Assembly: GCF_040115645.1 (NCBI RefSeq)
Contig: NC_089545.1
Location: 310,001 to 374,000, forward strand
Direction of reading: 5' to 3'
Length of the DNA stretch: 64,000 nucleotides
Origin: Euwallacea fornicatus
Taxonomy: Eukaryota > Arthropoda > Insecta > Coleoptera > Curculionidae
The notes below the pieces were generated by a model. The model was not told the DNA's origin. It saw only the letters and a list, made by a program, of their open reading frames with translations, and searched no databases. The translations under genes were made by a program, and so were the position numbers. Shown here one piece after another: positions 47,901-61,155 of this stretch (position 1 is its first letter; every line of letters starts with the position of its first letter).

Positions 47901-50900
47901 AAATAATCGTTGGAAGGCGCAAGAATAATACAAATTAAGTCGTAATGATTTATTGAGAATGTTAGTGGTGATCATAGACCAATTTGGAATATTTTACAGC
48001 CCCTCGTATAGCTGGAAAATTGTATCCCGCATACTCCTCGGTGAAATATAAGATGCAATACCATCCTCGAAGAATGGAATTGAAGACCATTATAAAGCAC
48101 TTTAAGTTCTTAAGAGCTTAGCTCATTTGTTAAATGAGGGCATCAAGTCCACCGTTTGATATGACTCATTAGCGTAGAGGTAATTATTTGTCTTTCAATT
48201 TTCAATATTTTCCTCGTGCAATCAAAATAAATTTCGAAAAAAGAATCTTTTAGGATCGAATCGTTGGTGTTTTGTCGGCTTAAGCTGCAAGCTAAGTTCT
48301 ATAGAAACGTTGAATGACAGTCTGGGCAGTGGCCAGATTCGTCGTATCAAAGCTAATAGTGTATTAATATATTTAGCAGAAACGCCTAGATGCAAAAATT
48401 GTATAAAAGATTTCCTTCGCCGCCTATGCTCGAATGACCCATTAACTGCACGTTTATTTATCAGTTAATCTCCAAGAGCGCTCATGAACGAAGGAATAAT
48501 ATTGTAAAGTGGGCTTTAGGCGTTTAAAAGAGGAAATTACCAGGGGACATGGGGCGACCATCCGAGGATGATGGGCCTGTACGAATGGGAGCAACCCGGA
48601 TGACTCATTCTTATGTCATCCTTTTAATTGAGTTAAATATGCAGGCGTAGTCGTTTTTTTTTTCTACTGCAGTCACTCTCCTGTAAAGTTAATCGTTGTT
48701 AGTCAGATGTGACTTCTGGTTTCGAATGACCTGGCTTTCGTATTCACGATTGTTGTCGACTTTGTCCTATTCACATGGAAATAGGAGAGAAGATGTGTAA
48801 TGGCAACAAATCAAAATTTACAGATACGCGTATATATGGTTCCAATCACGTAACTTTTTATGCACGTCACAGGCTTCGTGCTGGCAGTGTTGCCACGTAC
48901 CTTCAAAATCATTATTTCAGCGGGGACGCTACAAACTCCCTATGTCGACTGTCTGAGGACTTGGGCGTTATACCAACGGCGATAACGACAAAACCGATGA
49001 CAAACAACCAGAAGCGCTATTTTATTTCCACAAAAGGGTAAATTCGTACCGTCACAAATCAAACAAAAACGTCAACAAATTGAGCAGCAACGGTGCAAAA
49101 AAATGGGGTTACGTTCAGACGCTCAAATATATCTTTATCCTTTTTTAGCACATTAAATCTATACGACCTGTCATCTTACGTAAGGCGGCTCGCAAACATC
49201 ACATCTTGCGAAGTGGATAGAAAGTTACATCATTTGAACCGTACCTTTGTATGTATTTATCCAGGTGGACTGCAGAAAAATCTTTGCTGAACCGTTTTTT
49301 GTCATTTACAAAGTGTTCTGCCGTTCCTCTTTTTATAGATTAATCATGTAAAAGTGACAATATCTCATTAAGTTATTGATGCTGCTAGTGAAACGGCACG
49401 AAGTAATTTACCGGGAGGGGTGTATGCGAGGAAACGTCTGGTGTTCTTTCGGTGCATAGGTAAAATTTCGGTATATCTCGTTTATTATAAGTAATCTGAT
49501 AGGAAAAACAACCCTTCTTGTTTGCTTTGGCAAAACTGGGAATGTGTTCCAGGCGAGCAATGGACTCTTCCCACCTAGCCCAATAACTCCTTATCTCCGA
49601 TCCCTTCTCCAACAATTACGAGCATGGCGCGTTCCCGCAGATCAATAACGTGTAAACATAGCCTTTATCGTAATTAATTTGTCGATTTGTACTGTAAATA
49701 GTAATTAAATGAGCGAAAAACCAGTTTGCCGGCTGCCCGAGGCCATATAGCGAAAGCTCGACTAACATACATTTGCCCAGACACTGAGGCCGCTACCCGC
49801 TACATTTCCTCTTCACTTTCTTCGGAATGTTGTTCGTGTTACGTGATTCGTCACTTTTGTTTTCATTCATTTCCATAAGCCATTCATTAATTTCAAATGG
49901 CTTTTTTCACGCCAAACTGGTTTTGGGTGTTTCAATTTGCTTCAGATGCCATGTAAGAGTGATTCGTTAAAATCGAAGCACGCCGGAATGAGACAAAATT
50001 GCACTTAAACGTACGTATGTGGGTGAGAATCGTAGAATTTTCTAGTGTTCAATTTTCGATTCAGACGATTCGACTGGACGAAACGTTTTGCATGATCCAC
50101 CTTCGAAGCAAAAAAAAAATGACGTTGTCACGAGATTTCATGTAGCATATAGCGCCAGTCTGCAACAGCATTTCTAGAGTGGGAATTTTGAAACCGGTTT
50201 GCTTACGATAAAATTGATTTTACAGTCGATTCCAATAATAATATACAGTGGTTTTTGTTAACGAAAAAAAAGTTGATACCTAATAGATTTTTGAGCCATT
50301 CCCTAGTGTCCAGTCTACGCGTCTGCCCCCACCTCATGACTTTTCGGCGTTCAAACCGTTCTCCTATCTCCACGAGATTTCCAGATAATTGCTGTCGCGT
50401 AAAATCTGGGACATCCAATATCATTGTTATTGGGTTTGCAGTCGTAAAACACCACTAAGCGCACATTACCTAATTATGAACCGACCTCTCCAATGTCATA
50501 ACTGTGCATAAATGGCGGCACTTGCGTCGTAAGAAAATGGAAAGGTCACGTTGATGGTGACCAATCAAATAGGAAGGTACTAATTACTCATCTTTTAACG
50601 TGCCCACCTATTAATTACGCATTGCTGTTACTTTAATTACAGTTTTTCGAAAAAAAAAATGCGCTCTGTTACGTAATGGAGAACCTTGTACCACATGTGG
50701 CCAACAGCACGAATTGTAATAAATTAGTCAATTTACGCATCCTAATGACATGCTTCGGGACTTTATGATCCTTTAAATCTACAAATAAGATCAACATAAG
50801 ATGATTCTGAAAGAGACGTAAATTTCCGAATTGAATCTTCAGCAATTTTATTGATGTGTGCGTTCTTCTGTCCTTACAGACTTCGTCCATGAAAGATGCG

Positions 50901-53900
50901 AATACGAGACTCGATGTTTTAAAGGGGAAGACGACAAAAAACTTCTGGAAAGTTTGCTCAAAATTATTGTCATAGCAGCAATCGATCATTTAGCAATGTG
51001 TAGTGTTATTTGCTTGGATAATGGAGGAAAAAAGCACAGAGATATGCCCGTACGTTGCAGCGAACGTTATTCTCCTTTCGCGATAATACGAAAAACTTCC
51101 GGCATTATTGGCTCAAAGCTTCTTTAACCACTCATTTCGTCTATCTTCACTGAAGATGGTGTATCTTCGTCGTTTATGCAATCGAAGCAGGTGACCTCCA
51201 TATCGAAAGAATGTCATTGTGTTTCATAATGCTCTTTCGTCGAAAACGTCGCCAAGGTTATTCTTCATTAACACCGTTTATTTATTTGTCGTGTGGAACG
51301 AGACCATTATTGGAGCCCTGAACGTCTTCGTCGAGCAATCATCATCGGCATTCTACCATAAATGTAAAGAATTCCATTCGTTTTTGTCTTTGAAGGATCG
51401 CGAGTGGATTTATCGGTGCGTTTCCATAAGGAGCGCTGCAGCTGAAAGGCGTTTCGCAGATGCCGACTCAAGATCTTCTTCTGGCGTTCTCCCAGAAACG
51501 TCGTGGGGTTCCTCGGACCACAAGGGCGTCGCAATTGTTGACTCTTGTCTCATCAAACGCTCCTTCCACGACACAACAAGAGCTGCCGACACCACCTGTT
51601 TGTCTAAATAAGACTTCGCAATTTGGTGCGCTGTTGAACCTTCGCGGCTACGGGGCGTCACGGCGTTTCCATTTTACCATCGGTGAAATGGCAGCCAAGG
51701 AAACATGGAGAGTTCTCAGTTCGCCCTTATTAATTAAAATTAACACGCACCTTTCATTTACCTTTGAGTATTTCCCCGTCTTCAGTGAATTCAGTAAATC
51801 TTCTTAATAAACGTTTTTTTTTTTCGCCCAGGAAGTCGCATTTGCAAATGCTAATTAAAAGTGTCAGTTAGTGGACCGAGGAATGTTAATAGAAAATCTC
51901 AATCAGGATTGACATTGGGGACGCTAAGAAAACTAAATATCTCGGTAAATAATAATCATTGAAGACCAATTGATTTTGTTTGTTCGAAATTTCCACTCAT
52001 TAAAGAGAGATCCTTATGTTTCGCTTCGTTACCAGTTCTTTTGTACAATGCTGTTACGCAACTGTCCTCAAGTACACTTTTCTATATTAGTCGATTGCAT
52101 TACTTATCTCTTCTATTAAATATTAACCATCACCTCGTCCCTTGCGTAACGCTTGGTGTTTACAGCGGCTTTAAGCAAGGCCATTCTTCATTAGCACTAT
52201 TTAGTCTCTAGATCAATATTTATTGCCATCTTCATTGATTTACGACGATGTTCCAAATAGAATTGATATGTTAATATCTTTGTCCTAGATAGTGGTCATG
52301 ACAAATAACAGACTATTTCTATGCAATCGCGAGCATAACAATTGATGCTCCCCTATACATATGGGAAATTCCATCGGGAATTACATAATATTTGTAAATC
52401 TTTTCTCGATGTTCTTTGGGTATTATTCTTGCAGGACATCCTGTATGATAAACTGGTTTTCGTTGCATAAGATCTATTATTAAAAAAATATTTGTTTCGA
52501 GCGTCTTGGGCTTCAAGGACGTTCTTCATTAGCAACATCTCGCGCGTGTTTGCTTTTGTTTCCGTTCTCGAAGCTCGAAGGAATTCTACTGATCTCATTC
52601 ACTCGCGTTTCTCGAAGCCCTGCTCGTGTCCAGGAACGAGGTCTTCACTGGATCTAGCAACGTTAAGTCACATCGATCGGTGTAATCATTTATGGATGAT
52701 AATTTGCATATCTCCATTTGTATCAATTAATTATTGCAGAGCTGCCACGTCATAAATCATATGGTGACATTGGCGATGTGGAAATTCAGTGTTCAATGTC
52801 ACGGCTAAGAAAATTGCTCGAATGCAATTTCCATTTTTTGTTTAAAGAAGTGGAAAAAAACAGGTCTAATTCTTGTGAAAAGATGGACCTGGTTCATTTT
52901 GCTAACGTTTAGATAGTCGTAATTCCCCTACGCGAAGCGCTAACAGATGTTCCCCATAAAACGTTCGCATGGGAAATGCTCCAGATTCTAGTTAAAAATG
53001 TTTGGTTTCTTTGCTAAAGAAAGCAATTTGAAAGCTGCTCGATTGATGTCTTTTTCGTTTTCGATGAGGTCACTTCTAGAAATGCAAACTGCAACTGGAT
53101 TCGGCAATATACAGGGTCAGTCATTATTTTAATGCCCCGAACTTGGACGGAACGAACATTTACGTGGTCGGAGGCGAAGACGCGATTCAAAAAGTCAAAA
53201 TTTACTTGCAAAGGAATCAATGCAAGTGTTTTGAATATATTTAGAGCTAAAATCAAAACCGGATTCGCATTTTCAACAAGCTGTTAATTACCCACTTGTT
53301 AATGTATTAACTTGTTCATTTCCGGAGCTAATTATTGAAACTGTTTACGCAATACGTAATACAATTTTAGCACTTTATTTACTCATTTTACATTAGTTTT
53401 ATCTAGGCTCAGGAATAATTTTGACCTTCGTCGCTTCATTAGTCCTTGAGATATCGACCGACGAAAAATGAATAAACCTTTAGGGTCAATACGTCCAAGT
53501 CCTATTAACTTCACCTGGAAAATAATTACCATAGTTCCCGAAAACTTGACCACCTCCCGCGAGTCTCTGCTCATTTCCATTCTCTTGGAAATTATCCTCT
53601 TGGTCAAGTTAACTGTTTTAACAAGTTGGGAAATCTCGATTACTTTGAGTCGGTCCCACTGAATAATTTATGGCCTTTTAACTGTCCCGAAGTAACCTAA
53701 TTGAAAAAACATTTCACAGGGTTTTTGACTCGCACAGGTTATTCACAGGGGGGCTGTTCATTGATTTCTTGTCATTAAATCTTTGCGTTTGGACAAGTCG
53801 ATGAAGATCCGAATTGAGAACGGGCCGAAGGACGTTTGTGCAGCTTCTGGCAATTTACGGTAGAGCGTCATAATACGATTTGCAAACGGTTAGGGCTCGT

Positions 53901-56900
53901 AGTGGGGCTCGCACTATTCGAAGATAATTGTCTATCTAACTACGTATCGAAACCAACTTTTTCTTTGTTTCTGTTCGGTTTTTGAGTGTTGCGCAATAGT
54001 CTCTTCCAACGTCTCCCCCCTTGCCCCTTCCCGCCTCCCGTTCCCCCACAACAAATTTCTTTGTTCAGGCACTGGAACACCTTTGACCCAGCTATATAAA
54101 GTGCAACAAATGTGTTTTCCTAGTAGCTCACACGTAAGCCAACACCTATTACTGAAAGGAAAACATTCTTGCGATTTAAACACATTTGGCACGGAAGCCA
54201 ACCAAGCAAATAGCTATTGGCCGAGCGCTGAGTCTCTTTACGTTGTCCGTTCTGCCGCTGCAAATAAGCCATGGCCTCGGACTAATTATGTAGATGACGA
54301 TTGCTCATGACGCTTGTTTATTCGCAAATTGTCTTCGCCAACAATTTGCAGATTTGCCGAGACGTAGAAAAGAGATTTTCATAGAAAAATGAATCACTGA
54401 GTCGCCGCCTCTTTGCCCATGATGACTGTACACATCAATCGGCGATTCTATGCAATCTCCGACTCATTTTTTACGCTCTTAATCTGCATATGACTTTCAA
54501 TTAGCGATAGCTGATGCGATAAATCTTGTAGAAGCATTGAACAATTATTAATTAGCACTCGAATGTGGGTGCAACATATGAGAGCGATAGTGATGAGTCT
54601 GGCCTTCCTCGAAAGCAGTCATGCCTATAATGGAACGCTGGAGTCTTCAAGCCTCATTCTTTGAGGGTGATGGCTTAGAGAATCATTTCGGAAATACAAC
54701 GTGCACCGATCTATTCTCAGGTTGTAGGCTGTTGAACAGCACGTCACATGAGACGCGAATCGCAGAAAATGCTCGAATCGTCTAGAGTGTCGCATTAGCG
54801 CAGAGGAACTGACAGATATAGAGACGCATGTATGTATAATGATCAAGGCAGCAAACAGGGTTTTTTTGCAATTTTCCCTGCGAGCAGGGAGTTCTGGAAG
54901 TTCGGGAAATTCAGAAGAGACAGATGTTGATACGAGGTCGCGGGCGGACATCCAAGAGGAGCAATCTTCCTGGAATTTCGGACGGTAGAAAGTCCAAAAC
55001 ACTGTGAATTTATCGAGCCCCTAGGGATTTTCATTCCAAAGCCTCGTTGAATATTTTCAACATTACCAAAAGCCTGACCGCTTCCCAATTTTTATCTTTG
55101 AGGGCTCCGTTGGCTAGATATTACCATTTTTGCAGACTTGGCGAGATAAATTGGCAGAAACTTTCCCAGTGATACATTATGCGGGTGATCTTCGGCGCTC
55201 GTATTTAAAATTCGCCCCATTCAATCGAACCCCGAGCCCCCCGGAAGTGTCTCCAGGCCGTCCCTGCGGTTCTCCAAAAACGATTCCTTAATATCTCGGA
55301 TGCAAGTTTCACCTAGATTTTGGGGTCAGTTTATGACCGTTCAGGTAAATTCGGAATCGTCGTCGTACGATTTGCAATTCTAAATGATTTGGGAAACGTT
55401 AAAAGGCCTCTCTCTAGTATTCTGTTATCCCTGCTCATTATTTGTGTCCTTCGATTTTATATTTAAATTGAAAGTCTGATGAATACGTTCAACCTAGTTT
55501 TAAGCTTTTTTCCTTCACAAAATTGATTTTCTCGAGCCCAAATCCACCTTTGGACGTTTCAACCGCCAGAAACCTGTATGTCAATTATTTTCTTTGGACT
55601 CAAAGTAGCAAAAGATCAATTCAAGTTTGCACGAGTAATTACTTGTATTTAACCTTTGAACCACCTTGAAAACATAAATGGATGCTTGATACGGCGAAGC
55701 GACCTTTGATTATATAAGTAAATAAGTGTTCTTGTTGTTCAGAATAAGTAGGTATCATTATTTCGGAATTCATTACGTACTTGCCTACCTGGGTTAGGTA
55801 AAATTTGGCATTCGACAACAAGAAGAGACGAACAAAACCAAAAGCCATCATCATCATCCACTCCCGCGTTTGTTCAATTGTGGGTTCAATATTAGCATTT
55901 AACACAAAAGAATTTATAATCCGACCAATATTTGGAAACCATTCTTATCATTTACCCGGCTTTGCATAGTCATTCAACAAAGAGTGAATTATGGTAATGC
56001 AACGACAAGAATGTCACAAATATAGTTTTGTAATGCGAAGCCCCGTCAGCGACGTCTATTGAAGCATTATGTGCTAATTTCGCTCTGATTGGCTTTTGGC
56101 CCTTGACCTCCCGATGGAATCAGTATTTCTTGTCATTGCCGAATTAAATTCTTCAGCGCAGCTCATTTTATAGTTAATTATCAATTTCTTGTGCTTGAGT
56201 ATCGACAGTATCGCGGACGACTTGTTTTAGCATTTACAACACGAGCGTAAAGCATACTGGTAAGTTAGTTCATTCTCTCAAAAGTAGGTGTATTCAGGAT
56301 GGCGAGAGGTGCGGTGAATGTTACGTTTACGTCAGAATCATTTTCGGCTATTCACAGAATACCACTCATACGGACAGTCATAGGTAATGACCATCCTTTT
56401 GGGTTGAACACGTTAAGGGAAACCGGTGACGGACGCGAATTAACGTTATTTGTTGCTAAATGCTTATCATAGTAATTTAACTTAAGTTTATCACTCCAAG
56501 TTTTCGGAGAAGCAGTTTATCTTACTTCTACTAGTTGCAAAGCACAATGAAAAGTCATGCATGTACTCCAAGGTCCAACTCAAATATCCAACGTAAATTG
56601 ATGATTACAGTACTTAAGGTTGGTTTTTCGCAAGTGCTGGTAGACGTTCGCGAATATCGCCTTCTGCCACAGTCACCTGCAAATAAGCCCCCTTTTTGCG
56701 CTAATTGCGCTTGATCAGTCCCCGGGTAAATCGCAGAAGAACGTCAAAACGAAGGTGTGAGGGACGATCATCGAAAAAACTCGAGTAGACATTGACATGT
56801 CAGAGGCGTGTCTTGGATGAACTCATCCCTTTTAAGATGTTTGGTGACACATAGCTTGATCAACGACTCACGTCCGTTACTCACGGCCCACCGTGAGTCA

Positions 56901-57864
56901 TTCGATCACTGCCGATGCCGACGGATCGGTTGACGTTAATTTTTCGTCGCTTTCTCCGTGATAACGTTAAAGTGTTGCATGACGTTCGACTAACTCTGTA
57001 CGAAAAGTATGCCCTTTGAGTGGATATTCCATTAGCTTAATGGCTAACGCAATCTGTGTGAAGAATACAAAGCGCGACAATTAAATTACGTTAATGTAGG
57101 AATTCAATGGGTGATGGTTTAGCCTAGTCAAGGAAGCATTCTAATGTTAAATATAGTCCTTAGCAGCTCGATTTTCAACCTATGAGTCAACAATTTCTTG
57201 CCGCCATTGTCATGCAAGTTTTTTTTTAATAAATACCAGTATTCGAATGCAAATATGTGCCCATTTGAATACAAGTAGATAGGCAAATTCTTATCTCTAA
57301 CCATTTTCGAGATCCTCGTACATCGACACGAACTCGTAGCACTCGCGACAAAAAAAGCTCCGAAGGAAACGAACGACGCATTTCCGTGCTCAAGTTTTTC
57401 CATATCCTGATTTATTTGAACACTCCTTAGGACGCTTGAAAATACGGAGTTTCTGTTCCAGACTTCCTGCGGCCACTCGATGCACTCCAAACCTTGGGCG
57501 ATTTTCATCGGAAATTTCATTATCCTCAACCTCCTATCCGTTCCACCGAATGTCCTGGATATTCGAAACACTGTTCGTCCTCATTGCACGCATTAGGGAA
57601 TCCTAATATCATTTTTTCATGGTGGAATTTTTTGTATCATCAATGTTAAAATGGTTTCTCGGTCAAACTTAGATTAAATTGGACAGAAAAGCGACATTGC
57701 CAAGGACAAACAACTTCAGAAACCAGACCAGTCCCTACTTACCACTCCGACTTTTTTCATCTCCAACCCTTTTTGACCCTTAAAGTACAATCCGAGCGAG
57801 TTCAAACACAATCATCCTCCTCTCGGTTCTTTCGGTATTTTTGTTCAGTTTCGACACCATTTAC
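44972..57864. other. Long stretch without a supported gene
   Basis: About 13 kb of AT-rich sequence. Open frames are short and often overlap on both strands. A frame at 50880-51127 (plus) follows a good CTTCTGTCCTTACAG acceptor and begins FVHERCEYETRCFKGEDDKK, and 51410-51807 is locally GC-richer with three overlapping open frames; neither is strong enough to call. Single sequences resembling transposon ends occur near 46935, 52446 and 53105. Confidence 0.45.
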
Positions 57865-58139
57865 CTTTTGATTGTTGCTCGGCATTCTTGCTCGTCCCAC
57901 TGGTATCCGGAAACCTGATTGACGTTCGGGCAGGTCTGTCACCAACGCCCTGCATACGCTGGTTTTGGCGATTTTGGCCATCGGTGTTCAATTGTGTACA
58001 AGAAGAGCGACAAAAGCCGACTTTTAGTGAAGAAGAATCGTGATATTCTCTCTCTGAGGGCTGCTTGTGGCAATTTTCTTCGGAATTGGGGGTGGCTCGT
58101 GCAGAGAGTGTGACGCAAGGTTTGTACTTTTTTACGGTC
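57865..58139 (-). CDS. Candidate coding exon, hypothetical
   Basis: The minus strand is open from a possible acceptor (CTACATGTAG, after a pyrimidine-rich run) to a strong donor CAAAAG/GTAAAT. It would encode about 91 residues, polar and with four or five cysteines (for example VGFCRSSCTQLNTDGQNRQN). No domain is recognised and the plus strand is partly open too. Partner exons were not found. Confidence 0.22.
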
Positions 58140-58571
58140 CTACATGTAGCAGCGGAGGCGGTCAATTGAGTAATTAATTTTTTAATATAGTGTGCCAGCA
58201 AGGTCGAATAAGGGTTGATCGGGGGTAAACGCTTAAAAGTTCCTCAAAATTCCCCAAAAGGAATTTCGTTATTGCGCCAAAAGTGGTGCAGAGCTCCTCA
58301 ACGAACTTTAGAAATTCGTGTTTGTGTAGAGGTCACTAATCTACGACGATTCCAGCGAGTTCTTAAAGCTCTCCCAAGAAACGTAATGCAGGAGTTCGCA
58401 AAAACTCTGCACAGATTTTACTAACGATTTCTGCAATTCTAAGAAGAGTTCCGCAAAACTTTTGCCCTTCTACCGAACGCGTACAGCTGATTATTATTTG
58501 CATTTCTCAGGATGTGGTGGCAAATTGCTGCTCTATCTCTTGTACCGCTTCTAAGGCATGACAAAATTAAA

Positions 58572-58605
58572 AGAAGCCCCATAAATCTCTCCCCGAGGGG
58601 CTTCT
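58572..58605 (+). other. Perfect 9-bp stem hairpin
   Basis: AGAAGCCCC and GGGGCTTCT form a perfect inverted repeat with a 16-base loop. No adjacent gene tells what it could do. Confidence 0.5.
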
Positions 58606-58772
58606 GTTATGCGGAAGAGCAAATCTAATTTGCTGCTCATAAGTAACTTTCAGTTTGAGTATTCCACGTTTTTGGTTCTTCTGCCTGCTGCGGCGTTCGC
58701 TCAGCGATCGGCGATATTTATTTTCCTTCGTTCTCCCACACGAATTTACGAACAATTATTTACCACGGCCCC

Positions 58773-58810
58773 AAAAAAATAATAATAATAAAAAAAAATT
58801 AAAAAAAAAA
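58773..58810 (+). repeat. A-rich low-complexity tract with (AAT)n
   Basis: An A run, about four AAT units and two further A runs in 38 bases. Confidence 0.9.
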
Positions 58811-58899
58811 TCGTTTCTTTTTACGCCAAGACGTATAGAGCAGACCCAAATCGCTGCCAAATCCTGCTTCCGCCGATGCTCGAGACGTGGGTCGCTATG

Positions 58900-60150
58900 G
58901 CCTGGCATCCGTGTTGTTGCAAAAGCACCTTGAGGATTTCGTTATTTAGTCCAAAAGATAGCCGGCCCGGCTGATGAAAATAGATCGAAGAGCTCGGCAT
59001 GCTTCGGAATCGAATAGGATCTTTACATCAGAGGCCCCGGTGGATATATTTGGAGCGAGCGTGGCGCAAACATACGCGGAGGCCAGATGTATCGATTCCC
59101 CGAAGTTACGATTACCTGACTTCTTAGGAACAGGTTTGCCTACCATTGACTATCGGCAAGGGGCAACTTTATTTCCGAAGGCAACGAGAGAGAGAGAGGC
59201 GCGAGAAGAGAAAGGGGAAGAATCGGTCGGAGGCTCCGAGAAGATATCACGTTTGGTCCCGGCATGCGTTGATGATGTCGCCCGTGTCGAAGGAGAGGCG
59301 AGCGGAGGAGAACGAGGAACGCCCAAATGACGAAACGTTAGTCGCTCTCGGAGGAAATTAACCATCGGAAAAAATAAGGCTGAGCGGAATGGGACGATAA
59401 GGAAATATTTATGGACGCAGCCTGGAACCCGGACTGAACTTCCCAAGTCATAAAAAGAAAACAACTCTCCCTTACTATCCTAATCTGATAAGCGATCGCC
59501 CCATTCAATTCTTTCCTTATACATGTTTTCCCTTTCCCCCGTCACATCTGAGACTGAAACTCGAACTCGCCCCGAAACGGAAGTTTCAGATTTTATCTCC
59601 TCCAGTGTGACCTAAGAAGCCTGCGAGAAACGTCTCCGCCTCTCTTCTAAGACACTTCTAAGTTCGAGCTATCATCAAGTCCACTCCGCTGAGGACTTAG
59701 AGCGGCCCTCGCGTCGACCACGCTGACGGATGGTTCTGAGGGTGGCGACTCGGACCGAAACGTCTCCTTCGGGTTTCGGAAAGAAAATTCGTTTCGCGTG
59801 TGGTCGCAGAGCGCGCGGAAACGATTAACTTGAGCCACTCTTCAAGGCGACCGCCTTTCCCCGGAAACCTACTCCGAAGCCGGCCCTGCTTTCGGCCCAC
59901 TCTACAGACTGCTTGACTACCAACATTCTAGATTACACACGCCAATATTTCCAGCATCTCATGTCGCTTCTGTTGCTCCGAAATCGCCAAATCTAGATGG
60001 GTCAAGTGTCTTAGTCCCGTTCTCTTGGGGGTGTGTACCAGGTCCGAACGTTCGCGTTCGCTTTCCCTTTAAGCCGCGGCGCATTTCGAGATCAAAAGGT
60101 CTAACGAGTTATGTCACTCGGATTATGTATGTACGTAACCCTGACGTTGT
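58900..60150 (+). promoter_or_regulatory. GC-richer region upstream of the zinc-finger exon; possible promoter or 5' leader
   Basis: Base composition and CG frequency rise here compared with the flanks, including a purine-rich GAGAGAGAGAG stretch near 59189. The zinc-finger exon begins 1 kb downstream after an intron acceptor, so an upstream non-coding first exon or promoter in this interval is reasonable. Open frames on both strands (for example 58974-59330 plus and 59150-59464 minus) overlap and look like GC-rich chance frames. No TATA box, initiator or donor site was fixed. Confidence 0.25.
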
Positions 60151-60156
60151 ATTTTT

Positions 60157-60158
<2 letters not shown>

Positions 60159-60195
<37 letters not shown>
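60159..60195 (+). repeat. Poly(T) tract
   Basis: Thirty-seven consecutive thymines. It could be the tail of a minus-strand retroposon, but no body was recognised. Confidence 0.95.
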
Positions 60196-60196
<1 letters not shown>

Positions 60197-61155
60197 AGCG
60201 ATTGCGGTTTATTAACTGTGGAGGTACCTGTTAATTTCTTTGAAGTTATACATTCTTCAAGATTGAATGCGAGACAATAGGCCATGATGATGAGTTATTG
60301 TAATGGTAATGGTAAATTCCATAATGATTACGATTGTAGGAATAGTCGATTGCAGCGTACGAGTGCATCGCAACCGTTACGTCCGAAAGAGTTTTAAAAT
60401 TGTTCTGTGATCAAAATGAATTAGGCAGGCTAGGCAGCGAGGAAGATAATACATTTTTCATGGCCAAATTCCGACAGTGTGTAATTAATTATTTTAGTAA
60501 TAAACAGATGCTCCGCTAAATAACTTCCAGTTGTTCGAATCAATGTTAAATTTATTTTGGTTCGTTTCGAACGGACGCGACTGGAAAAGAAGGAAGAAAG
60601 CGCAAATTAAAATGTATTAGTATTCAGGAGAAGAGCACATTATCGCCCTTTATGGAAAACGGCAATAAATATTTACGATTTATTCATAATTTCTTGCTAA
60701 ACTAAATATGTGTTTCTTTTATTGGCCGCCTGTCCTGTGTAACCTTCGCTAGTTTTGTTTGTACAGCGATGTTCTTTTACGTAATGCGAGGCATAATAAA
60801 TGTTAATTATTTCTTTTTTTGCATAATTAATGATAATAGTCGAGCGCGTTTATTGCGCAAAGTTTAAAGAAGCGACGTTTATTACCTCGAAGGAAAACGC
60901 TTTAGTACATCGAATGGAAAGATTTAGGGACGGTCCGTCCCTACTTATTAAAAATAAAAAGGCAATCAAGCCGAAAGATCGGCAATATTGTTGTTATTTA
61001 TTAACGAAATCACCTTCACCCACATTATTCAGATCGATAAGGAAATTGCAGCTCCGAGTGCTATAATGAGCATCTACGAGCTGACATTGCGAAGACTTTG
61101 AAACATCTGAACCAAGAGATGAATTAATTATTAATCAAGGTTGTTTTTCTTTCAG
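60196..61155 (+). other. Intron or upstream sequence before the zinc-finger exon
   Basis: AT-rich, ending in the acceptor TTTTTCTTTCAG. The short plus frame at 60830-61066 has no coding support. Confidence 0.55.

Noticed and set aside
51219..51807. Overlapping plus and minus frames of 83-130 codons
   Set aside because: Three frames are open over the same GC-richer bases with no splice support or recognisable domain, so no strand or frame can be chosen.
54625..55002. 125-codon minus-strand frame
   Set aside because: No start context, family or splice evidence; an overlapping frame at 54843-55088 is equally open.
57128..57571. 147-codon minus-strand frame, the longest outside transposons and the zinc-finger exon
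   Set aside because: It shows no domain and the residue composition looks random. A possible acceptor (ATATCCAG near 57555) could join it to the 57865 donor, but phase and conservation cannot be tested here.
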